Shown here piece by piece: positions 1 to 5,503 of a stretch of 9,111 nt of DNA. The DNA comes from an uncultured Eubacteriales bacterium (GTDB lineage Bacteria > Bacillota_A > Clostridia > Lachnospirales > Lachnospiraceae), in NCBI GenBank assembly GCA_900321365.1, contig ONVT01000206.1, positions 1-9,111 on the forward strand, in the 5' to 3' direction. Below the pieces are notes generated by a model that saw only the letters and a program-made list of their open reading frames with translations, did no database searches and was not told where the DNA came from. Each line of letters begins with the position of its first letter. Position 1 is the stretch's first letter. Both the position numbers and the translations under genes were made by a program.

Positions 1-135
1 AATCTCTGCCAGAATTTCTGCCTGAATCCCTGGCCTGAATCCCTGCGGTTTCTCTTTGCCAAAGCCCTTGACATATACGCGGTATGTCTTATAATCAGAC
101 TTGTGCGGTTTAGTAAAACTGAAATTTTTGTTCAT
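1..135 (-). CDS. possible 5' part of a minus-strand ORF (doubtful)
   Basis: On the minus strand an ATG at 135-133 opens a frame of 45 codons with no stop before the left edge. It begins MNKNFSFTKPHKSDYKTYRV and continues into a stretch ending QAEILAEI. The composition is plausible for a protein, but I recognise no family. No Shine-Dalgarno sequence precedes the ATG (the bases before it are AGTAAAA), and an open run of 45 codons can occur by chance. The consensus promoter for the rightward regulator lies inside this frame, which argues against a real gene unless the two overlap. Sequence left of the window would settle it. Confidence 0.2.
   Translation of the reverse strand, partial: MNKNFSFTKPHKSDYKTYRVYVKGFGKEKPQGFRPGIQAEILAEI
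9..45. repeat. short degenerate direct repeats at left edge
   Basis: Two exact copies of CCTGAATCCCTG lie at 21-32 and 34-45 (period 13). A degenerate copy, CCAGAATTTCTG, precedes them at 9-20, and the window's first bases (AATCTCTG) look like the end of a fourth. The array is cut by the window edge, so its full length is unknown. It could be an intergenic repeat, or the coding repeat of a minus-strand gene, because that strand is open here. Confidence 0.55.
68..95 (+). promoter_or_regulatory. consensus sigma-A promoter upstream of the regulator
   Basis: A perfect -35 (TTGACA, 68-73) and a perfect -10 (TATAAT, 90-95) are separated by 16 bp. Transcription should begin near 102, giving an untranslated leader of about 165 nt before the regulator's ATG at 268. 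The spacer carries an interrupted dyad, ATAC-GCG-GTAT (75-85). Such a site would be well placed for a repressor, possibly the HTH-cupin protein itself, but operator function is inferred only. Confidence 0.75.
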
Positions 136-169
136 TTTTACTGAATCAGACAAGATGGAAAGATCGGCC

Positions 170-185
170 GGACAGGGAGCTGTCC
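170..185 (+). other. small hairpin in the regulator's 5' leader
   Basis: GGACAG (170-175) and CTGTCC (180-185) form a perfect 6-bp stem around the loop GGAG. It lies in the predicted leader between the promoter and the regulator's start codon. It has no T-tract, so it is not a standard terminator. It may be an mRNA structure or an operator dyad; no riboswitch class was recognised. Confidence 0.4.
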
Positions 186-267
186 CGAAAGAAAAGACCT
201 GCGGGAAGCACAAGCAGTATTTTGATAGATCTTGATACATCGCGAACAACACACGAGAGAGAAATCC

Positions 268-807
268 ATGGAGATAGGACGAAAGATCAAAAGCCTTCGG
301 GTCGGACTGAATCTGACGCAGGAAGAGCTGGCGGACCGGACAGAGTTGTCCAAGAGTTTCATATCACAGGTTGAGCGGGATCTGACATCCCCGTCCATCG
401 CGACACTGGTGGACATTCTCCAGGCGCTTGGAACCGACCTGAAGGAATTCTTTGACGACGAACCGGACCGGCAGATCGTGTTCCACGATGCGGACTACTT
501 TGAGAAGTTCGATGAAGAGACCGGAACCCTGACCGAGTGGATCATTCCGAACGCGCAGAGGAATGAGATGGAACCGATCCGGATCACACTGAAGGCAGGA
601 GGAAGCACAAGGCCGGAGGATCCTCACGAGGGAGAGCTGTTCGGCTATGTCCTGGCAGGCAGCGTCACGATCCATATCGGGCAGCAGACCCACCGGGCGA
701 AGAAGGGGGAATCGTTCTATTTCCCGGCAACCGCCCGCCACTATATTGAAGCGACCGGGAAGACAGGGGCCTCCTTTATCTGGGTGAGCACACCGCCAAG
801 CTTCTGA
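268..807 (+). CDS. XRE-family HTH regulator with C-terminal cupin domain (PuuR-like)
   Basis: A DNA-binding regulator of 179 aa, probably controlling the polyamine transport genes that follow. Residues about 3-62 form an HTH_3/Xre domain, with the recognition region around LTQEELADRTELSKSFISQ (16-34) and the family-typical S-P-S-I-A-T-L-V segment (41-48). Residues about 100-176 are a cupin_2 domain: motif 1 is seen as PHEGELFGYVLAG (H120, E123) and motif 2 as G147-E-S-F-Y-F-P153 with H158. This architecture matches PuuR-type regulators, and in Firmicutes such genes often sit directly upstream of potABCD. I chose ATG 268 because translation gives the canonical HTH start MEIGRKIKSLR; an in-frame TTG at 232 would add 12 residues without a ribosome site. 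The ribosome site at 268 (GAGAGAGAA) is itself weak. The ligand and sign of regulation are inferred. Confidence 0.9.
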   Translation: MEIGRKIKSLRVGLNLTQEELADRTELSKSFISQVERDLTSPSIATLVDILQALGTDLKEFFDDEPDRQIVFHDADYFEKFDEETGTLTEWIIPNAQRNEMEPIRITLKAGGSTRPEDPHEGELFGYVLAGSVTIHIGQQTHRAKKGESFYFPATARHYIEATGKTGASFIWVSTPPSF

Positions 808-809
808 TC

Positions 810-820
810 ATGACAGTCAT
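810..820. promoter_or_regulatory. palindrome between regulator and potA (possible operator)
   Basis: ATGAC-A-GTCAT is an 11-bp perfect dyad starting three bases after the regulator's stop codon. The rest of the 97-nt gap to potA shows no convincing promoter or T-tailed terminator, so potA is likely co-transcribed with the regulator. An operator role is only suggested by symmetry and position. Confidence 0.2.
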
Positions 821-904
821 CTTCTACCGACCGGCTTCGCGCCGCATGAAAACGTGGACGCTGAAAGAATACAGATTCATAGTTTCTGAAAGGAACCGCC
901 GACT

Positions 905-2044
905 ATGAGCACCAAACTGATCGATCTCCAGCATATCACAAAGGCATTTGACGGAACTGTTGTGCTGGATGATCTGAACCTGTACATCCGGGAGAATGAA
1001 TTCCTGACACTGCTTGGCCCGTCCGGATGCGGCAAGACGACGACCCTTCGGATCCTGGGCGGGTTCGAGACGCCGGATGAGGGAAAGGTCATTTTCGACG
1101 GGCAGGACATCACGGCTTTGGCGCCGAACAAGCGCCAGCTCAATACGGTGTTCCAGAAGTATGCCCTGTTCACGCACATGTCGGTCGCGGAAAACATTGC
1201 TTTCGGCCTTCGGATCCGCAAAAAGTCCGAGGATTACATCCGGGACAAGATCCGGTACGCGCTGAAGCTGGTCAACCTGGAAGGCTTCGAGGACCGTACG
1301 CCGGACTCGCTCTCGGGAGGGCAGCAGCAGAGAATTGCGATCGCCCGCGCTATCGTCAATGAGCCGAAGGTCCTTCTTCTCGATGAGCCGCTGGGCGCGC
1401 TCGACCTGAAGCTTCGCCAGGATATGCAGTATGAGCTGATCCGCCTGAAAAATGAACTTGGCATCACCTTCATCTATGTCACGCACGACCAGGAGGAAGC
1501 CCTGACCATGTCGGACACGATCGTGGTCATGAACCAGGGGTACATCCAGCAGGTCGGTACGCCCGAGGATATCTACAATGAGCCTCAGAACGCGTTTGTA
1601 GCGGACTTTATCGGCGACTCGAACCTTGTGGACGGGACGATGATTGAGGACAGGCTGGTGGAGATCTTTGGCGTGAAGTTCGCCTGCGTCGATACAGGGT
1701 TCGGAACCGACAGGCCCGTCGATGTGGTGATCCGTCCGGAGGATCTGGAGCTGATTCCGCTGCCGGAGGGATCCGAAAAGGACAGTGAAGAGTATCAGCA
1801 GGCTGTCAGGGAGATCACAAAGCTCAATCCGGGATACTATGAGGGAACCGTGTCGGATATCATCTTCAAAGGAATGCACTACGAGATTGAGGTGCAGGCG
1901 CACGGATTCGAATGGCTGGTCCTCTCCACGAGGATGTTCCAGGTCGGGACGAAGGTTCTGATGAGTGTGGATCCCTTCAACATCCAGATCATGAACAAGC
2001 CGGAGTCCGAGGACGAAAAGGCCGTTTCCATGGATGATGCGTGA
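905..2044 (+). CDS. potA: spermidine/putrescine ABC transporter ATP-binding protein PotA
   Basis: The ATPase of a polyamine importer (379 aa); it binds PotB/PotC on the cytoplasmic face and couples ATP hydrolysis to uptake. All ABC motifs are intact: Walker A GPSGCGKT (38-45), Q-loop Q84, signature LSGGQ (136-140), Walker B VLLLDE (156-161), D-loop GALD (164-167) and H-loop H194. The C-terminal part (about 240-365) is the TOBE-type regulatory domain of the PotA/MalK group. The length matches PotA (E. coli 378 aa). ATG 905 follows AAAGGA at a workable distance, and [15 protein letters not shown] is a typical PotA start. The acidic C-terminus ([12 protein letters not shown]) is unremarkable. 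Context with potB, potC and potD supports the polyamine call over other MalK-like ATPases. Confidence 0.96.
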   Translation: MSTKLIDLQHITKAFDGTVVLDDLNLYIRENEFLTLLGPSGCGKTTTLRILGGFETPDEGKVIFDGQDITALAPNKRQLNTVFQKYALFTHMSVAENIAFGLRIRKKSEDYIRDKIRYALKLVNLEGFEDRTPDSLSGGQQQRIAIARAIVNEPKVLLLDEPLGALDLKLRQDMQYELIRLKNELGITFIYVTHDQEEALTMSDTIVVMNQGYIQQVGTPEDIYNEPQNAFVADFIGDSNLVDGTMIEDRLVEIFGVKFACVDTGFGTDRPVDVVIRPEDLELIPLPEGSEKDSEEYQQAVREITKLNPGYYEGTVSDIIFKGMHYEIEVQAHGFEWLVLSTRMFQVGTKVLMSVDPFNIQIMNKPESEDEKAVSMDDA

Positions 2045-2112
2045 TGGCACAGAGCATAGCATTTTTGATTATGAGTAACAGGCATATCCTGGTTGGAGAC
2101 AGGGTGCCTTGA
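2044..2112 (+). CDS. possible 22-codon small ORF overlapping the potA stop
   Basis: An ATG at 2044 overlaps the potA stop codon (TGATG), an arrangement typical of translational coupling. The frame runs [20 protein letters not shown] and ends after VP at TGA 2110-2112, within the 92-nt potA-potB gap. GGA bases at 2035-2037 could act as a poor ribosome site. There is no recognisable family. It may be a chance ORF, or a coupling leader that keeps ribosomes moving toward potB, whose own ribosome site starts at 2127. Confidence 0.2.
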   Translation: MAQSIAFLIMSNRHILVGDRVP

Positions 2113-2136
2113 GAATAACAGGCTGCAGGACATACT

Positions 2137-2964
2137 ATGAGAATGAAGCGAAGAATCTGGCTGGACGGACCGTACCTTCTGTGGATGGCGGCATTTATCA
2201 TCATTCCGCTGTTTATGGTTGTCTACTACGGACTGACAGACAAGACCGGGGCATTTACCTGGAACAATATTCTGGAGATGGGAACGCCGGAACGGTTGAA
2301 GGCCCTGGTTCTGTCGCTGATCCTGTCGCTGATCGCGACCGCTGTCTGCCTTGTCATGGCTTATCCGCTGGCACTGATCCTGACCAACCTGAAAGTGGGA
2401 GCGACGGGGCTTATCATAGCGATCTTCATCATTCCGATGTGGATGAACTCGCTGCTGAGAATTATTGCATGGCAGACCCTGCTCGAGCGAAATGGCGTGA
2501 TCAACCAGCTGCTTTCCCTGCTGCATCTGCCGAAGTGGTACATCATCAATACGCCTTACGCGATCGCGCTGGGTATGATCTACGACTTCCTCCCGTTTAT
2601 GCTCCTTCCGATCTACAATTCACTGGAGAAGATTGATCCGAACGTGGTGAACGCGGCATATGACCTCGGCGCGAACCGTTTCCAGACCTTCTGGAAAGTG
2701 ATCTTCCCGCTGACCATGCCCGGCGTGATCTCCGGAATCACGATGGTGTTCGTTCCGGCGCTGACAACCTTTGTCATCAGCGATCTGCTGGGAGGCTCGA
2801 AGGTCCTCCTGATCGGAAATGTCATCGAGCAGCAGTTCACGCAGGTCGGGAACTGGAACGTCGGGTCGGGACTCAGCCTGGTGCTGATGATCTTCATCCT
2901 CATCTCCATGGCGGTGATGCAGCACTATGACAAGGACGTCAGAGAGGGTACCACCGCACTGTGA
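2137..2964 (+). CDS. potB: spermidine/putrescine ABC transporter permease PotB
   Basis: One of two membrane subunits of the polyamine importer (275 aa, about six transmembrane helices). The first helix spans about 13-32, followed by helices near 57-82, 90-112, 138-160, 196-220 and 245-262. The EAA loop that docks on PotA is NAAYDLGANRFQTFWKVIFP (172-191), with the conserved G178. ATG 2137 is chosen because AGGA (2127-2130) lies 6 nt upstream; an ATG two codons later is less well spaced. The last 11 residues (DKDVREGTTAL, 265-275) are encoded by the first unit of the 34-bp tandem repeat, and the stop TGA is the first three bases of unit 2. The tail may therefore be shaped by the repeat rather than by transporter function. 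PotC follows in the same reading frame. Confidence 0.95.
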   Translation: MRMKRRIWLDGPYLLWMAAFIIIPLFMVVYYGLTDKTGAFTWNNILEMGTPERLKALVLSLILSLIATAVCLVMAYPLALILTNLKVGATGLIIAIFIIPMWMNSLLRIIAWQTLLERNGVINQLLSLLHLPKWYIINTPYAIALGMIYDFLPFMLLPIYNSLEKIDPNVVNAAYDLGANRFQTFWKVIFPLTMPGVISGITMVFVPALTTFVISDLLGGSKVLLIGNVIEQQFTQVGNWNVGSGLSLVLMIFILISMAVMQHYDKDVREGTTAL

Positions 2965-3063
2965 CAGGGACTTCAGAGAGGGTACCACCGCACTGTGACA
3001 GGGACATCAGAGAAGGTACCACCGCACTGTGACAAGGACGTCAGGGAAGGTGCCACCGCTCTG
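2928..3063. repeat. four tandem 34-bp repeats at the potB-potC junction
   Basis: Four head-to-tail 34-bp units lie at 2928-2961, 2962-2995, 2996-3029 and 3030-3063. Each has the form TGACARGGACNTCAGRGARG followed by GTRCCACCGCWCTG. Units 1-2 and units 2-3 differ at two positions each; units 1 and 4 differ at four. Unit 1 codes the PotB C-terminus, units 2-3 lie past its stop, and unit 4 ends just before the potC ribosome site. Units 1 and 4 translate almost identically (DKDVREGTTAL and DKDVREGATAL) in the one frame shared by both genes, which suggests tandem amplification of a single ancestral copy. There are no unique spacers, so this is not CRISPR. Confidence 0.95.
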
Positions 3064-3068
3064 CAGCC

Positions 3069-3074
3069 GGAGGG
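3069..3074 (+). promoter_or_regulatory. ribosome binding site that fixes the potC start
   Basis: GGAGGG lies 7 nt before TTG 3082, immediately after the repeat array. It is the only good ribosome site near the potC 5' end. It favours TTG 3082 over GTG 2995, which falls inside the repeat array with no ribosome site. Confidence 0.75.
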
Positions 3075-3081
3075 ATTCAAG

Positions 3082-3894
3082 TTGAAAAAGGTGCTTTCGA
3101 GGATATACCTCGCATTCATATTAATCCTGCTGTATGCGCCGATCGTGGTGCTGGCCGTCTTCAGCTTCAACGATTCCAGGACGAGGGCGAAATGGGGCGG
3201 CTGGACATTGAAGTGGTATGTGAGCATGTTCCAGGACGCGACGATCATGGCTGCCCTGCGCAATACACTGATCATCGCGGTTCTGTCGGCGCTGATCTCG
3301 ACCATCCTCGGGATCATGGCTTCCATAAGCCTGCTTGCAATGAAGCATAAGAGAAGGAGCATTGTGCTCAGCGTGATCGATATTCCCATGCTGAACGCCG
3401 AGATCGTGACAGGAATCTCCCTGATGCTGATCTTCATTGCTTTTGGGCAGTTTCTGTCACAGTGGGGGTATACGGTGGAATTCGGGTTCGGAACCGTGCT
3501 GATCGGCCACATCACCTTCAACCTTCCGTACACGGTGCTCTCCATCATGCCGAAGCTGCGTCAGATCAACATCAGCACCTACGAGGCAGCGCTGGATCTG
3601 GGTGCTTCGAGGTTCCTGGCATTCCGCAAGGTGATCGTGCCGGATATCATGTCCGGAGTGATTTCGGGATTTATGCTGGCATTTACCCTTTCCCTGGATG
3701 ACTTCGTGATCACGCATTTTACCAAGGGGCCGGGATTCGACACTCTGTCCACCAAGATCTACACGGAGGTGCGAAAGGGCATCAAACCGGAGATGTACGC
3801 GCTGTCAACGCTGCTGTTTGTCTGTATTCTGCTGATCATGCTGATCTTCGGGAGAGGTTCCAGAAAGAAACCACAGCTGCAGGCATTATACTGA
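3082..3894 (+). CDS. potC: spermidine/putrescine ABC transporter permease PotC
   Basis: The second membrane subunit of the polyamine importer (270 aa from TTG 3082). The protein starts (M)KKVLSRIYLAFILILLYAP, a typical PotC first helix. The family-conserved segment VFSFNDSR follows, then about five more transmembrane helices. The EAA loop that contacts PotA is YEAALDLGASRFLAFRKVIV, with E168 and G174, followed by P-D-I-M-S-G. Length and motifs match PotC. The frame is open back to the potB stop at 2962, so an automated call could start at GTG 2995 and add 29 residues made of translated repeat; the GGAGGG at 3069 argues against that. TTG is a rare start and may lower PotC synthesis relative to PotB. 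The C-terminus ends RGSRKKPQLQALY. Confidence 0.93.
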   Translation: MKKVLSRIYLAFILILLYAPIVVLAVFSFNDSRTRAKWGGWTLKWYVSMFQDATIMAALRNTLIIAVLSALISTILGIMASISLLAMKHKRRSIVLSVIDIPMLNAEIVTGISLMLIFIAFGQFLSQWGYTVEFGFGTVLIGHITFNLPYTVLSIMPKLRQINISTYEAALDLGASRFLAFRKVIVPDIMSGVISGFMLAFTLSLDDFVITHFTKGPGFDTLSTKIYTEVRKGIKPEMYALSTLLFVCILLIMLIFGRGSRKKPQLQALY

Positions 3895-3930
3895 TTCACA
3901 CAATGGTCCGTTTCGACCCGCACTGAAGTC

Positions 3931-3939
3931 TGGTATGAT
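3931..3939 (+). promoter_or_regulatory. possible extended -10 promoter for potD
   Basis: TGG-TATGAT matches an extended -10 (TGnTATAAT) with one mismatch in the hexamer. A poor -35 (TTTCGA, 3911-3916) lies 17 bp upstream. It would start a transcript near 3946 that carries the downstream stem-loop and potD, letting the binding protein be made in excess over the membrane subunits. It is weak by sequence alone. Confidence 0.35.
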
Positions 3940-3980
3940 AATCAGGAACTTCAGAAATATGGACGTTTACAGATAAGCTG

Positions 3981-4004
3981 ATCACGCAGAAAAGGCTGCG
4001 TGAT
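3981..4004 (+). other. stem-loop in the potC-potD gap
   Basis: ATCACGCAG (3981-3989) and CTGCGTGAT (3996-4004) form a perfect 9-bp stem with the 6-nt loop AAAAGG. The next bases are TGTTGAGAG, so the T-tract of an intrinsic terminator is missing. It ends 36 nt before the potD ribosome site. Plausible roles are partial termination, or protecting a separate potD mRNA from decay. Confidence 0.6.
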
Positions 4005-4053
4005 TGTTGAGAGAAGATGATGGAAAACCAACATCTGTGAGGAGGGAAAAAGA

Positions 4054-5346
4054 ATGAGAAAAATCGCCGCATGTATTGCTGTCGCTGTCCTGGTTCCATC
4101 CGTTCTGACGGGATGTATCCGGAAGGTGGAGGAGGCTCCAAAGGAGACGACCGCTGCAGTGGAAGAGACACAGGAAGCTGCGGATCAGGCTGGTTCCAAA
4201 ACCGCTGCCGGTACAGAGGCAGATGCCGGAAATGCATCCGGCACCGAGGCTGAGGCAAAGAATTCGTCCGGAACTGAGGCGGATGTGCCAGATGCCGCCG
4301 ATACAGAAGCCGACACTACCTCCTCAAAAGGAAGCACAGCTGCGGACACCACCTCCGCAAAAGGAAGCGGCGAGGTTGTCGTCTACAACTGGGGCGAGTA
4401 TCTTGATCCGGATCTCATCGACCAGTTTGAGGAAGATACCGGCATCAAGGTCATCTACGAGGAATACGAGACGAACGAGATCATGTACCCGAAGGTAGTT
4501 GCCGGAGCGGCGACCTATGACGTGATTTGTCCGTCTGACTATATGGTCTCCAAGATGATTGCCAATGACCTCCTCCAACCGATCAACTTTGATCATATCC
4601 CGAACATCAAAAACATCGGTAAAACCTACATGGAGCAGGCGGATGGATTTGATCCCGGGAACAAATACGCGGTTCCGTACGTCTGGGGAACGATCGGCAT
4701 CCTGTACAACAAGTCCATGATCGAGGAGGGCGACGTAGTCGATTCCTGGGAGATCCTCTGGGACGAGAAATACAAGGACAGCATCCTCATGCAGGATTCT
4801 ATCCGCGACTGCTTCATGGTGCCACAGAAGATTCTGGGCTACGACATGAATACCGTGGATGAGGAGGAGATCAAAGAGTGTGCCCAGCTGCTGATTGATC
4901 AGAAGCCGCTGGTGCAGGCCTATGTTGTGGACCAGGCCAGAGACAAGATGATCGCCGGTGAGGCTGCGCTTGCGGTCATTTATTCGGGTGAGGCAATCTA
5001 CGCCCACAGAGAGAATGAGGACCTGGAATATGTGATTCCGAAGGAAGGCACGGATGTCTGGATTGACTGCTGGGTCATCCCGAAGAACGCGAGAAATGTC
5101 GAGAACGCGGAGAAGTTCATCGATTACATGTGCCGTCCGGAAAGCGCGCTGAATACCTTTGAATACATTACCTATTCCACGCCGAACGAGGCCGGAAGGG
5201 AACTGATCGAAGACGAGGAGATCCGCAATTCGCCCATCGCGTTCCCGACCAAAGAGATGCTCGCGAACTCCGGAGTTATATCGTACGTCGGCGAGGAGGG
5301 CGATGAGCTCTACGCGAAGTACTGGAACAAGGTGAAGTCGAGCTGA
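4054..5346 (+). CDS. potD: polyamine ABC transporter substrate-binding lipoprotein PotD
   Basis: The extracellular spermidine/putrescine-binding component (430 aa). A lipoprotein signal peptide ends in the lipobox L18-T19-G20-C21, so the protein should be anchored by a lipid on C21. Residues 22-106 are a long Ala/Glu/Thr/Ser/Asp linker with decapeptide repeats. The SBP_bac_8-type binding domain runs from about 107 to 430. Family landmarks are VVYNWGEYLDPDLIDQFEED (W113, E115, Y116 at the ligand pocket), the segment ending P160-S161-D162-Y163, D248 within MQDSIRD, and W336-I-D338 near the second lobe. GGAGGG (4041-4046) lies 7 nt before the ATG. It is about 80 residues longer than E. coli PotD (348 aa), almost all of it linker. 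The exact polyamine cannot be told from sequence. Confidence 0.94.
   Translation: MRKIAACIAVAVLVPSVLTGCIRKVEEAPKETTAAVEETQEAADQAGSKTAAGTEADAGNASGTEAEAKNSSGTEADVPDAADTEADTTSSKGSTAADTTSAKGSGEVVVYNWGEYLDPDLIDQFEEDTGIKVIYEEYETNEIMYPKVVAGAATYDVICPSDYMVSKMIANDLLQPINFDHIPNIKNIGKTYMEQADGFDPGNKYAVPYVWGTIGILYNKSMIEEGDVVDSWEILWDEKYKDSILMQDSIRDCFMVPQKILGYDMNTVDEEEIKECAQLLIDQKPLVQAYVVDQARDKMIAGEAALAVIYSGEAIYAHRENEDLEYVIPKEGTDVWIDCWVIPKNARNVENAEKFIDYMCRPESALNTFEYITYSTPNEAGRELIEDEEIRNSPIAFPTKEMLANSGVISYVGEEGDELYAKYWNKVKSS
4210..4362 (+). repeat. decapeptide coding repeats in the PotD linker
   Basis: Residues 53-92 comprise four 10-residue units: GTEADAGNAS, GTEAEAKNSS, GTEADVPDAA and DTEADTTSSK. After one Gly comes a related unit, STAADTTSAK (94-103). 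The TEAD core is shared by most units. The segment is acidic and presumably disordered, a tether between the lipid anchor and the binding domain. Repeats of this kind tend to vary in number between strains. Confidence 0.85.
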
Positions 5347-5362
5347 TCCTGGCCGGATGAAC

Positions 5363-5435
5363 AGTGCCGCAGGCACTACCTATAGCGCTCCCGACATCCG
5401 CCGGAGGCTTCAGGTCTCTTTGCCGGCACAGCCGG
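5363..5435 (+). other. two small hairpins in the potD-downstream spacer
   Basis: AGTGCC-GCA-GGCACT (5363-5377) is a 6-bp stem with a 3-nt loop, and CCGGC-ACA-GCCGG (5423-5435) is a 5-bp stem. Neither is followed by a run of T, so they are not convincing intrinsic terminators. I found no clear promoter in the 157-nt gap either, so read-through from potD into the next gene cannot be excluded. Confidence 0.35.
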
Positions 5436-5503
5436 TGATGAAGATCTGAAAGCATCGGCCCGATCGGAGTAGGAGGGATTATTTTTAGTAAGGAAAAAGA
5501 ATC

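Noticed and set aside
232..267. Upstream TTG start for the HTH-cupin regulator
   Set aside because: It lacks a ribosome site and would add 12 residues before the normal start of the HTH domain at ATG 268.
824..2062. 412-aa minus-strand ORF opposite potA
   Set aside because: It lies opposite the intact potA reading frame, its translation resembles no family, and potA has every ABC motif. It is an antisense shadow of a GC-biased coding frame.
2928..3063. CRISPR array
   Set aside because: The 34-bp units are adjacent with no spacers between them, and no cas genes are nearby.
4324..5376. 350-aa minus-strand ORF opposite potD
   Set aside because: It overlaps the PotD binding domain in antisense and shows no recognisable domain; PotD is well supported by its lipobox, motifs and ribosome site.
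5363..5377. Intrinsic terminator after potD
   Set aside because: The stem is only 6 bp and is followed by ACCTATAGC rather than a run of T.
5478..5503. AGGAGG at 5471-5476 as a ribosome site for a tiny ORF before the rhomboid-like gene
   Set aside because: The only nearby start would be an ATT, with a stop a few codons later; AAGGA at 5490-5494 is better placed for ATG 5504.
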